A model generated the notes under the pieces. It worked only from the letters and a program-made list of their open reading frames with translations. It made no database searches and was not told the origin of the DNA. From assembly GCA_039621445.1 (NCBI GenBank), contig CP154956.1:31965437-32029436 (forward strand): a stretch of DNA of 64,000 nucleotides. Direction: 5' to 3'. Numbering within the stretch: the first letter of the stretch is position 1; the number at the start of each line of letters is the position of its first letter. Source of the stretch: Euglena gracilis. Its lineage: Eukaryota; Euglenida; Euglenophyceae; Euglenales. A program made the position numbers and the translations under genes. Positions 1-9,212 of this stretch are shown here, one piece after another.

Positions 1-235
1 GGTCGGCCAGGAGTGGGCAAAAGTGGCTTGAGTGACCCCGGCGCCGAAGGCTCCGGAAAAATTTTTTTGGGCCTAAAATGGCCTAAAGTAGCTGGAAAGT
101 GGCCGTTTTTCTGAGTGGTCGACCCCCGGGGGGGGAGGGGTAGTGACTGGCTGGTTTTTTGAAAATGAGTGACTGACTGGTTTTTAAAAAAGTGGAGTGA
201 CCCCCCCTCCCCCCCCGGGGGGTCGGTAAGCAATT
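1..235 (-). repeat. dispersed repeat R1, inverted copy
   Basis: This segment is the reverse complement of 56.75-57.00 kb. Both contain the CAGTCAGTCA-type motif, a GGCGCCGAAGG hairpin, poly-C/poly-G tracts and a junction ending GTAAGCAATTG. A related copy lies at 45.40-45.73 kb. The left end may continue outside the window. No coding potential is seen. Confidence 0.75.
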
Positions 236-770
236 GTATGGTCTGAACCCACCATGATTAACCATTTGGACCCCCCAGGAGGTTTCCTTTGCTGTTTGGA
301 GGACCCCGTCAAATTTTCCCGCAAAATCAAAGGTTTTTTTATGAAGACATCTTGCGACTGTGCACCGGCATATGAAAGTGTATTGTTATTATTACATTTG
401 GAGTGGCCACGCCCGAGGCTCTCCTCCCCGCCCGCAGCATTTCTTTCCCCCACTTCCGGCGGCACGCGCCCCCCTGGCTGCCCGGGACGGATGTCAGCCG
501 CCGCCACCCCACCCAGGCTGACCAGTGCGTGGTAAGGCGTGGCCCCAGACAGGGGGGGGAGGGGCCTGTTGGCTTTGGAACCAAGGCACCCTTGCACCAA
601 AGGCAAGCCCCACGGGCCCTGTTTTATTATTTATCAGTAATAGAATAATTATTGTGTATTTGCCTTATTTTAATGTTTATTGTTTATTTGCCTTATTTTA
701 AACCCCATTTTTTTGGGGGGGGTCGCGACCCCCAGACCGTGCTTGCCTAGAGCGGCATCCCAGGGGACAC
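236..770. other. no supported gene
   Basis: Short overlapping open frames exist on both strands, but none has a start or splice context that sets it apart. From about 600 the sequence is AT-rich, with two copies of TTTGCCTTATTTTAA. Confidence 0.5.
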
Positions 771-905
771 CGAGACCCCTCTCCTCCCGGAGGTCCGGCA
801 AGTCCAGCCTGAGAACGATCCTGACCCCCGTGACGTTCCAGTTCGTGGACCTGGACCCGCTGGCCCACCCCCTCCCCCCACCGCAGGTCACGCCCCCTCC
901 ACCAA
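771..905 (+). CDS. possible exon of unknown gene
   Basis: A GC-rich block inside AT-rich flanks reads open on the plus strand, with Ser/Arg-rich then Phe/Asp/Leu-rich residues, and runs into a proline tract. It could be an upstream exon of the membrane protein at 1.34 kb. No family was recognised and no splice site was confirmed, so the only support is base composition and openness. Confidence 0.2.
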
Positions 906-1340
906 CGCAAGAGGTTCAGACCCTAATCTCATTTCTAGGCGACCGCAGAATCGGTGCGACCCATTTCGCGTAAACAAAGCCCCCTCGAAAGGGATTTTCA
1001 CTCCCCCCCGCCAGTGGTGCACATGTCTCGAGAATGGGTTTTTATGTTCACAGCAATTTTGGGGGATCCCAGACAGAGTTCGATATGCGGAGGGTTTAAG
1101 ACAAAGTGCCCCCCCCCCAGGACCAGAAGCGGTCCGACCCACCTCTCCAGCTGCCTTTGTATCGAACCCTGATCCAAGATCAACTGCCAAATGCATACGT
1201 ACGTATTTGTATTGGTGCATGTGTGAGGTTCACAGGTGGACAACGTTAAACAGACGTCGTCCGCGGGGCGGAGTGGGGCTATTGTTTTGCGGGGCCCCCC
1301 CCCCCCTAATGCCGCCCCCCCCCCCCCCCCCCCCCCCCAG

Positions 1341-2033
1341 GGCCCTCGCTGGGGGCGGTACGCCGCCGCTGCCCTCGGCGCCGCCTGCGTCTTGCTGCTT
1401 GGCACGGCGGTGGGCAAGGGTGTGCCGTCGGATGCCCTGTGCCACCCCCCAACCCCCATCCCAGAAGCACGGGGAACAACCGCAGTGCATTGAGGGCTTG
1501 CACCGTGCCTCTTGCGTGGAAAACCGCGCTGAGTCGGGTCCCCCGTTGATCGGTCTTCCCTGTCACCCCCTGGCGTGAGCTGTGAGCAATTTAGAGACTG
1601 GAGTTTGCCCCTCCCCCAGCATTGGGAAAGTCCTGGGTCAAGGCCAGGAATCCCAGAAACCTTATGGGTGGCGACTTTTCCCTCCCGCCACCCTGTCCCG
1701 TTTTTTCCCGGGCCGCTTTTTTGGTAAAAAAAAAACTTCGGCGCCGAGGGATTTTCCCGCGCCATGGCCAGCGGGGGTTCCCGTGCAGTCCTCGCCACTG
1801 TGCCGGACTTCTTCGGATTTCCGTCGCAGGACCGGGGTGGGTTCGCCCGCCGGACTGGGACAGGGGGTGGTGTGGGGGTCTCGAACGGGGTCCCGGACTG
1901 TCGTCGTCGTTTATTCCAGGCCCGGCCCTGACGCAGCGCTACACCCCCGGCCCGTTCGTCGCCTCCACCCCGGCCCACATTCACGCCCCGGCCGGCCCCT
2001 GCCCCCCCACCCCCCCCCCCGGGGGGGTTGGAG
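1341..2033 (+). CDS. two exons of a single-pass membrane protein (partial)
   Basis: Exon 1341-1419 follows a poly-C tract ending CAG. It encodes a basic segment (RWGRY) and then an Ala/Leu/Val-rich hydrophobic stretch of about 18 residues, as expected of a signal anchor. A GTGTGC donor at 1420 and a TTCCAG acceptor at 1919 join it in frame (phase 1) to an exon starting at 1920, which reads ALTQRYTPGPFVASTPAHI and then becomes proline-rich. A possible donor (GTGTGG) lies at 2034. The phase match across a 500-bp intron is the main evidence that the exons are real. The start codon, the 3' end and the family are unknown. It may or may not join the exons at 2.8 kb; the phases I see do not match directly. 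Confidence 0.4.
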
Positions 2034-2164
2034 GTGTGGCCGGCAAAAGGCAGGCGACCAGCCGGCCGCTGTCCCCGCAGTAGCAGAGCCCCCCCGGCGA
2101 TGGAAGCCCCAGTGTGCCCCTCCTCCTTGTCTCCCGGTCGTGCCTTACTTCTGAGCCAGGGGGA

Positions 2165-2285
2165 GGAAATTGATATCGCAATTTTTCTGCAATTTCCACA
2201 ATTTTCCACAATTTCCGCAATTTCCCGCAATATTTCCGCAACTTTTTCCGCAATTTCCGAAAATTTTCCGCATGAACCTGAGATA
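2165..2285. repeat. CAATTTCC minisatellite
   Basis: Imperfect tandem copies of a 9-12 bp unit, CAATTTCC(A/G) with variants, lie next to the CA array. No coding role is seen. Confidence 0.75.
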
Positions 2286-2302
2286 AGCATACATGCATAC
2301 TC

Positions 2303-2391
2303 ACGCCACGCGCACGCGCATGCACGCACACATTCACACACGCACGCAGGCACACACACAGACACACACACACACATACACACACACAACA
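2303..2391. repeat. CA/CG dinucleotide array
   Basis: An interrupted (CA)n array with CG and TA variants. The Cys/Val or His/Thr frames it generates are repeat artefacts. Confidence 0.9.
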
Positions 2392-2792
2392 AACAAAAAA
2401 TAGCATGCCATACCATTTGCTAAGAAGAAGCAGGCATAAAAAGAATATAATTCCTGCGCTCAGAAACATGGGGTAAATTGCAGAAAAAAATGCAGAAAAT
2501 TGCAGAAAATTTCGAAATATCAGGAATGTACACTTTTCCGCTGGAGGGGACTTAGAAAGAAACTTAGATTTCACAAATTTGGTCATTTTTCAACGGTGTA
2601 AGTTTTGAGCCGCTGTTCACATTTTTTTTACAACAAAAATGTCCAAAGCATGATTTTCATAGTTTTGGGAACATGCTGATTCTGGAAATATGTAATTTCT
2701 TGGGTAAAGAATCCAAGAAAAATGGGAGCATATGTTTGTGTCCCACCCTAGAATGCTTCCCGAGCTGTCGGTTCTCGTACCACAGTTTCCGA

Positions 2793-3397
2793 ATGGACCC
2801 GGACGACATCATCGACGTCCAGGCGGAGGTAGTGGACCTCACCGAGGACAAGGCCAAGAAGGGCGGGTCCCCCAACAAAGGCAAGCAAGGCAAGGCCGGG
2901 ACCTCCCAGGCGCGGCAAGTCGTCTACGAGGAGACGGTGTACCAGGAGACGCGGGTCCCCCCGGGGGGCAACCCCTTCTTCGGCGGCATGTTCGACAACG
3001 AGCGGACGGCCGGCACCATGTTCGACTACCAGCAGTCGAGCGAACCCCCATGGGTGTGGTTGCCGTGGGGGAGGGGTGCAGCGGCCTGCTCCAGAAGAAG
3101 ATCCGCCCGCCACTGGTATTCCCCGATGCAGGGTCTTTGACTGCTGCATGTTTGTGCAAGTTGTATTTTACAATATGTTTGTTTATGCAGATATGTGTGT
3201 GTACATATGTGTATCGCATTCACCCAACAATCTTCCCACAGTGGCTGCCGATCATCCCCATCGCCCCGTACCTCATCCTGGGGTTGGTGGCGATCGTCGC
3301 CATCGGCTGCCTCGTCAGCGGCGCCTTCACGTGGGTCCTGCCCCAGGCGGCGGTGCCATCCCACTGCGCTCCCATGTCGCCTCTTCATGATGTAGGT
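2793..3397 (+). CDS. small acidic protein with C-terminal membrane segment (two exons, possibly partial)
   Basis: Exon 1 (ATG at 2793 to 3053) encodes 87 residues. The N-terminus is acidic and contains IIDV and EVVDLTED, which resemble SUMO-interacting motifs; next come a Lys/Gly-rich stretch and a polar Phe/Gly/Tyr-rich part. A GTGTGG donor at 3054 and a CCACAG acceptor ending at 3241 join it in phase 0 to exon 2 (3242-3397). Exon 2 encodes about 20 hydrophobic residues (YLILGLVAIVAIGCLVSGA) followed by a short tail, and ends at a GTGAGC donor, so at least one more exon is expected. An upstream CACAG acceptor at 2785 leaves open that 2793 is not the true start. The domain order (cytosolic acidic head, then one membrane span) suggests a tail-anchored or single-pass protein. 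No known family was recognised. The SUMO link is inference from the short motif only. Confidence 0.5.
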
Positions 3398-3891
3398 GTG
3401 AGCAAGGTGTTGGGCAGCTTAGCTGACCATGAGGACAGGGGCGGTGCAGGCGGATGCACAAACGTGTATCTTTGTGTTATTTTTTGCACGTTTTCTATTT
3501 TGGCGAAATCTGGGTGCATTTTTATTGTGTGTATTTTTCACAGCTATTTTTCTCTTTCTCTTTCTCTGTCTCTTCTGCTGAAATGACTTCTTTTTTAAAT
3601 TCCACATTTTTGCACCAATTTCCCCTGAGGCCAAATTTTAGGTCAATTCCGGCCAATTTGCATTTTTTTTTAAAAGCTAGCATGCTCCCAATTTGCAAAA
3701 TCACATTTTTGACATTTTGTTTCGCCTGACCTGCAAAAATGCACCAATCGAATGTTTGTGTTTGGTTGCTTTTTTTTCCCTCCTGGACCATTGCACAGGG
3801 GGGGGGGGGTTGCAAAATGGACCCTCGGCGGCATTTTTTGCATATGTTGCCTTTTCGATTTTGGAGGCGATTGACAGGCAAGATGTTCTAT
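3398..3891. other. AT-rich spacer or intron
   Basis: T-rich sequence with a CTTTCTC run near 3545. No frame is convincing. It could be the intron after the exon at 3242-3397. Confidence 0.4.
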
Positions 3892-4267
3892 TACCGGACC
3901 AGGGGTTTTCTTAAGCCGGAGGGGACCCAATCCCCAGGGGGGGGGGGGCAGCCAGCCAGCAGCTCAAATCCAGCCAGCAGCCCAAATTCGGGCTGGGAGC
4001 CCCCCCCCCAGGGGTCAAGTGAAATAAGTTGGGTCCAGCCCGGCCGGGGGCCTGGCCAGCCGGCCGAAGGCCGAGCCAGCCTGCCGCAGGCTGGCCAGCC
4101 AAATGGGGCTGCCGAGATCACCTACCCCTGAATTTTTTCAGTAATTAGCCTGTTCCTCCAGTCCCGATCCAGCCTGGATCTGTCTCCATCCATCAAAATG
4201 TCGAAAGTGGCAAAACATTTTCAGAAATTTTGATTGACCCAGCCCAGCCCAGCCCCCTCCAGCCCCG

Positions 4268-4411
4268 GACCAGGTGTTGAATAGTGCTGAGCTCCTGATA
4301 AGCGCGCACCCACCCCTTCATTGACCACCCCTTCATTGACCAGGTGTTGAATAGTGCTGAGCTCTTGATAAGTGCGCACCCACCCCTTCATTGACCACCC
4401 CTTCATTGACC
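4268..4411. repeat. 72-bp direct duplication
   Basis: The block beginning CAGGTGTTGAATAGTGCTGA occurs twice back to back, at 4268 and 4340. A reverse-complement copy sits at 35.24-35.33 kb. It forms the left border of the satellite-bearing cargo. Confidence 0.8.
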
Positions 4412-4467
4412 CCTCCATACATACCGGCACACCCCATCGAGCTCTTTTGACTGAAATCCATGTGTTT

Positions 4468-5579
4468 TGTGCCAGAAACAGGGCGCTGGCGGGTGGAAAA
4501 GCGCTCGTTTTCGGCTCCAAAACAGTTTTTCTGGGTCCGGGAGGCCAAAAAACATCGTTTCGGGCAAAAAACGTTTTTTGGATTTTTTCCGACTTTTTTG
4601 ACCCGATTTTGACCCAAAGTCAATGGGTCGGCGGCCCAAAACGGGGCGCCGGCGGGGCGAAAAACGCTCGTTTTTGGCTGAAAAACAGTTTTTCTGGGTC
4701 CGGGAGGCCAAAAAACATCGTGTTGGGCAAAAAAAAATTTTTTCGATTTTTTTCGACTTTTTTGACCCGGTTTTGACCCAAAGCCAATGGGTCGGCGGCC
4801 CAAAACGGGGCGCCGGCGGGTCGAAAAACGCTCGTTTTCGGCTCAAAAACTGTTTTTCCGGGTCCGGGAGGCCCAAAAACATCGTTTGGGGCCAAAAAAA
4901 ATTTTTCGATTTTTTTCGACTTTTTCGACCCGGTTTTGACCCAAAGTCAATGGGTCGGCGGCCCAAAACGGGGCGCTGGCGGGTCGAAAAACGCTCGTTT
5001 TCGGCTCAAAAACAGTTTTTCTGGGTCCGGGAGGCCAAAAAACATCGTTTCGGGCAAAAAAAATTTTTTCGATTTTTTTCGACTTTTTTGACCCGGTTTT
5101 GACCCAAAGTCAATGGGTCGGCGGCCCAAAACGGGGCGCTGGCGGGTCGAAAAACGCTCGTTTTCGGCTCAAAAACAGTTTTTCTGGGTCCGGGAGGCCA
5201 AAAAACATCGTTTCGGGCAAAAAAAATTTTTTCGATTTTTTTCGACTTTTTTGACCCGGTTTTGACCCAAAGTCAATGGGTCGGCGGCCCAAAACGGGGC
5301 GCTGGCGGGTCGAAAAACGCTCGTTTTCGGCTCAAAAACAGTTTTTCTGGGTCCGGGAGGCCAAAAAACATCGTTTCGGGCAAAAAAAAATTTTTTGATT
5401 TTTTTCGACTATTTTGACCCGGTTTTGACCCAAAATCAATGGGTCGGCGGCCCAAAACGGGGCGCTGGCGGGTCGAAAATCGCTCGTTTTCGGCTCAAAA
5501 CCAGTTTTTCTGGGTCCGGGAGGCCAAAAAACATCGTTTCGGGCAAAATAAAAATTTTCGATTTTTTTCGCCTTTTTTG
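4468..5579. repeat. 163-bp satellite array, about 7 copies
   Basis: The unit contains CAATGGGTCGGCGGCCCAAA, seen at about 4621, 4785, 4949, 5111, 5274 and 5437, so the spacing is close to 163 bp. The inner copies are nearly identical and the outer ones more diverged. Open frames of about 60 codons on the minus strand recur at the same period and are by-products of the repeat, not genes. Inverted copies occur at 34.74-35.21 kb. Confidence 0.92.
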
Positions 5580-6439
5580 GCCGAAAACGGCTAAGTCGAA
5601 CAGAGGGAAAAGTGTACAAAATGGCCTGAAATGGCCAAATTGGCCAAAAAAACGCCTGTATCTCGGGCTGGGCGGGGAGTTGCGGGGAAACGAAAATCCC
5701 AGTAGATAGAGCGTTCCAAGGGCTTCAATTTAGGTCTCCGGACATTTCCTTTGATTTTGCAACATTTTCGAGAAATTTTGAAAACATCGATTTTTTGACC
5801 CCCACCCCCCGAAAACGGCTAAGTCGAACAGCAGGAAAAGTGTACAAAACGGCCATCTGCGCCGAAAACGGCCGTATCTCGGGCTAGGCGGGGAGTTGCG
5901 GGGAAATCAAAATACCGGTGGATGGGGCGTTCCAAGGGCTTCAAATTAGGTCTCCGGACATTTCCTTTGATTTGGCTTCATTTTGGAGATATTTTGAAAA
6001 TTGACATTTTTTGGCCCTCCAAGGGGGGGGGGCTCATCCAGGGGGGCGGGTAAATCCTACCGAGTTTGGACCCCTTCGCGCGTGAATAACTCGGGCCTGG
6101 CGGGGAGTTGGGGGTCAAACCCAGGTGATTCGGAAACTAGGAATCCAGTCGCTCGTGACTGAAAAAAAAAATTCCGGGAACCGGGCCGGGATCATGGTGA
6201 TAATCCGTCGGTTCTCCTGGTGGCCCCGACCCGGGGGGGGGGGGAGGGGGGGGGTCGAGGGGGGGGGTTTCGACGGTGGTAAGCTTCGCTCTTACTCTAA
6301 AGAGATAAGAGCTCAGCGACCCCCCCCCTATACCCCCCGGGGGGTCCACCAGCAGCTCATTTCCAGCCAGCAGCCTTTTTGCCAGCCAGAGGCTGGACCC
6401 CCCCCCCCGGGGTCCTTAAGAAAACCCCTGTACCGGACA

Positions 6440-6657
6440 GCTGGAAGTTGCATATACACATTTTTGGCCATTTCACAGTACAGCAGTTGCCATGTCATTT
6501 CGCTCATGCTGTTATGTGTCCTGTAAAAGAAATAGTTGATATTATTGTCCAAAACATGCACCATGTTGCATATAAAAACGGTACGAAGTGGAAAAAAGAA
6601 TCCCCCCGAGGAGGCGAAATACTCTCCAGTGAAAAAGCGTTCATCCCCAGCTTGCTC
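6440..6657. other. no supported gene
   Basis: Mixed-composition sequence immediately right of the hAT-like element. Nothing recognisable. Confidence 0.4.
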
Positions 6658-7375
6658 CTAAAGGAATTTACATACAACTTGCATTTTTTTGCATTTTTTT
6701 TGCATTCTTAAAAAAAAAATGCATTTGTCTGCATTGCGCCTTTCGAAGGGCCTTGTTGCGGATCCCCTGAATGTTTTCTTTCCGCCTCCGCCTGGCCTCT
6801 GTATTTCCTGGGCTGCCTGGTGGTAGTCAACACCGTCCTTGGCTTCTTCATCAAAGATGACGACGAGTGTGTCCCCCCTCCGTAGCTCGAAGGGAATCGG
6901 GTGCCACGCGTTTCGACGCCACTGTCGGTCGAACGTGCATTTGACGCGACGTGGCGGGGCTGCGCCGGAGGAATGGGCTCCCCCTCCGATGCTGACCGGC
7001 CCTGACTCCCCCCCAGCGGTCATGGCCGCAGGCACCCCGCGGATGCAGGCACTCCCACGCCTCCATTTCCATCCCCCCCCGTGCGTTGCGGCCGGCGGAC
7101 AACCCCCCCCCCTTCCCCTTCCCCCCTTCCCCCACCCCCTCCGCCGTGTTGCGCCGCAGCGACGACTTCCAGTACCCGCCGGGGCGTGGCGGGGGCAGCG
7201 CCCGCGGTCGCAGCCCGTGGGTGTGCCGCCGCCCTGTCCCATAGTGTGGGATCCCAAAGGACTTAAACCGTCGGGTCCCTCCAAAGTTGATATTCAGGCG
7301 GCGTGCAGCAGAACACCAAGGCAAGTTCATGCACCCCAAGGTCATTTTCCCGTTGCATTTGGGCAGTAAGGACAA
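6658..7375 (-). CDS. two candidate exons of an unknown protein
   Basis: On the minus strand, ATG at 7375 opens a frame rich in Arg/Pro that stays plausible to about 7136, where a G|GTGGGG donor occurs. After a G-rich stretch a CGGCGCAG acceptor (6960-6962) opens a second block. Its most protein-like part reads FELRRGDTLVVIFDEEAKDG, then DYHQAAQEIQ, then a Gly/Lys-rich end and a basic tail to a stop at 6658. The two blocks do not join in phase with the sites named, so a further exon or another donor is needed. The family was not recognised. The acidic and hydrophobic alternation in the second block is the best evidence that it is coding. Confidence 0.35.
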
Positions 7376-7456
7376 CTTGGAGAAACCCGGGATGCCGAGT
7401 GCAACAAAGTACCAGAAGCCAAATGGGTGGCAGCAGGCATCATGAGTGGGAAGAAT

Positions 7457-7937
7457 TTAGCTGTGGACTAGTGTATGTCTTGTGCTGCGCTCTGACTTTC
7501 TCTCCCGGTTCCATGCAGGGTTGATCGCTGCCGGGACACAGAAGCGGGGGGGCTTCGTTTCCAACCTGTGGCCGTAGTGCGAACGCCTGCGGCTTCGTTT
7601 TAATGAGTTCGCAGGACACCAGCTCTTGTGGGCCACGGACCTGCGGCAGTGGCAGCGCAGTGCTGGTTCATTGTCTCGTGTGGAATTTGTGATTGCATTC
7701 AGTGTCACAATTGGTGGGAAATACATACTGCCAACCACTGTCCACAAGTGGACCCTGTCTCTGACGAACAAAGACATTTGTTCAATGCTCGCCACGCCAT
7801 ACACATATTATATCAAAATGGTCTATATGTATAATATTATATATTATAAAATGTTACATATATTTTACATAAAATGTTATATTAAAGTGGTGTGTGCCCC
7901 CTGGGAGAGCCAGCGGTGTCCTCCCGTCGCCCGATGA
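7457..7937. other. region open on both strands, coding strand undecided
   Basis: A 115-codon minus-strand frame (7457-7804) with clustered Cys, His and Arg overlaps two plus-strand frames (7626-7937 and 7628-7834), the latter also Cys/His-rich. All three look equally protein-like by eye, so no gene is called. AT-rich sequence with TATATTATA repeats follows from 7800. Confidence 0.3.
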
Positions 7938-8280
7938 CCCACACCACCCCCAACTGTACCGCTACGCCCCCCCCCCCACTCACCACCCATTGCTGAGATG
8001 GCCGCTTATAAGCCTGCCGCCATCCCTGTTGCCCCTCCGCCTGGCGGAGCCTATAACCTCCACCTCCACTGCTGGCCGGCCAGGCACACAGTACCACAGG
8101 CACACCATGTCGTGCTTGTTGTGCTTCGTGTGCGTCTCTTTCCCAGAGTACCTTTTGAAATTAGGTAGGGAGGTTTGTTTCGATGTTGCTCCTGTTCAGG
8201 GAAGTCATTTTTTCTGGTATGAGGCGTCTGCAAAAGGGGATTTGACAGCTGCCATGTTTGCAATTGAAAACCTTCCCTAA
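7894..8280 (+). CDS. hypothetical ORF, 128 aa
   Basis: The first half is proline- and low-complexity-rich and may be intronic. The last 45 codons (FPEYLLKLGREVCFDV, then FFWYEASAKGDLTAAMFAIE) look like a genuine C-terminal exon ending at a stop at 8280. No family recognised. Confidence 0.25.
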   Translation: MPPGRASGVLPSPDDPHHPQLYRYAPPPTHHPLLRWPLISLPPSLLPLRLAEPITSTSTAGRPGTQYHRHTMSCLLCFVCVSFPEYLLKLGREVCFDVAPVQGSHFFWYEASAKGDLTAAMFAIENLP

Positions 8281-8640
8281 ATGTGTCATTCTTCTGAGTC
8301 GAAAATCATTTCCCAGCAGAATTGAAAAATAGCAACTAAACAACACCCCAAAAAAACCATTTTTGCATTTTCCCACCTAACCCTGTCCACCATACAACAG
8401 ATCCACTTTGCATTTCATGGTAAAAAAGGCACCATAGGCGTTGCACAATGATTCTCTGTCGTACCCTTATCAATTTTTATTTGATTATTTTTTCCATCAT
8501 TTTTTGAATGTTTAATTTTTTTCCGACATATTGCATTTCTTAGAATCAGATGTTCAGATGTTCCCGAAATTGTGAAAATCATGTTTTTAATATTTTTGCA
8601 CCTGACGCCCCCAAAATGCGTAAGATCGTTTTTGTTTATT
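8281..8640. other. AT-rich spacer
   Basis: T- and A-rich sequence without supported coding or structural features. Confidence 0.5.
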
Positions 8641-8654
8641 TCGGTTTTTTTCAT

Positions 8655-9027
8655 TCAAGGCCATGTTGAATTCCCTCCAGGGGAGAATGGGTTTATTGGA
8701 GTGGGGGGGGAGGTTGAATCATATCTATCAACAACATCAAGCATATCTCCAACATTGAAAGTCCCGGGGGTGTTCTTGTCATTGGTCAGGCACTTCAGAG
8801 AAGCCTCGTTGGTTGGACAAAGTGGATCCGTGGCGGTTGCTGGGGGAACAAATGCAGCACACAATCGGATCGGAATGTGCCCAGAGAATTGTTGTGTGTG
8901 GAGGCGCAGCCCCACGCACAGGGGTATTTTAGTCTTGGACCCCCCGGGGGGGTCCCCCCAGGGGGGAGTGGGTTCTACTTTTCGGCACAAGAGGCGACGA
9001 AAATTTTTGAAAAAGTGCTCTTATTAG
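8655..9027. other. open on both strands, coding strand undecided
   Basis: A plus frame (about 150 codons from 8572) and a minus frame (8655-8990, 112 codons) overlap and both have balanced composition. The plus frame follows a TTTTTTCATTCAAG acceptor-like site. One of the two may be an exon; sequence alone does not choose. Confidence 0.3.
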
Positions 9028-9056
9028 CATTTTTCGTGTTTTTTGCCTTTTCGGGG

Positions 9057-9094
9057 GAAAGTGGGTTGGGTCCCCCGGGACCCAACCCACTTTC
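9057..9094. repeat. perfect 18-bp hairpin
   Basis: GAAAGTGGGTTGGGTCCC (9057-9074) is followed after 2 bases by its exact reverse complement (9077-9094). It lies upstream of the membrane-protein gene and could be a terminator-like, cruciform or transposon-end structure; the role is unknown. Confidence 0.85.
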
Positions 9095-9212
9095 TCCCTA
9101 AAGGGGTAAACGGGTGGGGGGGACCCCCTCCCTCCTGGTCTTTAAAAAAAAGCCCTGCTCCTGTCCCAGATGCGCCGTGGGTAGGCCGCTGCCCCCCACC
9201 CCCCGGCCACCC

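Larger units (their letters stand above)
3900..6430. mobile_element. hAT-like non-autonomous transposon carrying a satellite array
   Basis: The element starts CAGGGGTTTTCTTAAG (3900-3915) and ends with its exact reverse complement (6415-6430). It is flanked by the identical 8-bp sequence TACCGGAC at 3892-3899 and 6431-6438. An 8-bp target duplication with ends beginning CAGGG is the signature of hAT-superfamily transposons. The outer parts (3900 to about 4265, and 6340-6430) match the short element at 55.06 kb, including the CCAGCCAGCAGCTC motifs. The interior, about 4268-6330, is extra sequence with the 163-bp satellite. No transposase is encoded, so mobilisation would need a source elsewhere. 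Confidence 0.85.

Noticed and set aside
4333-5709. Repeated 60-codon ORFs starting MGRRPIDFGSKPG
   Set aside because: They recur exactly every 163 bp and arise from the satellite unit; the frame is broken in other copies and no selection is visible.
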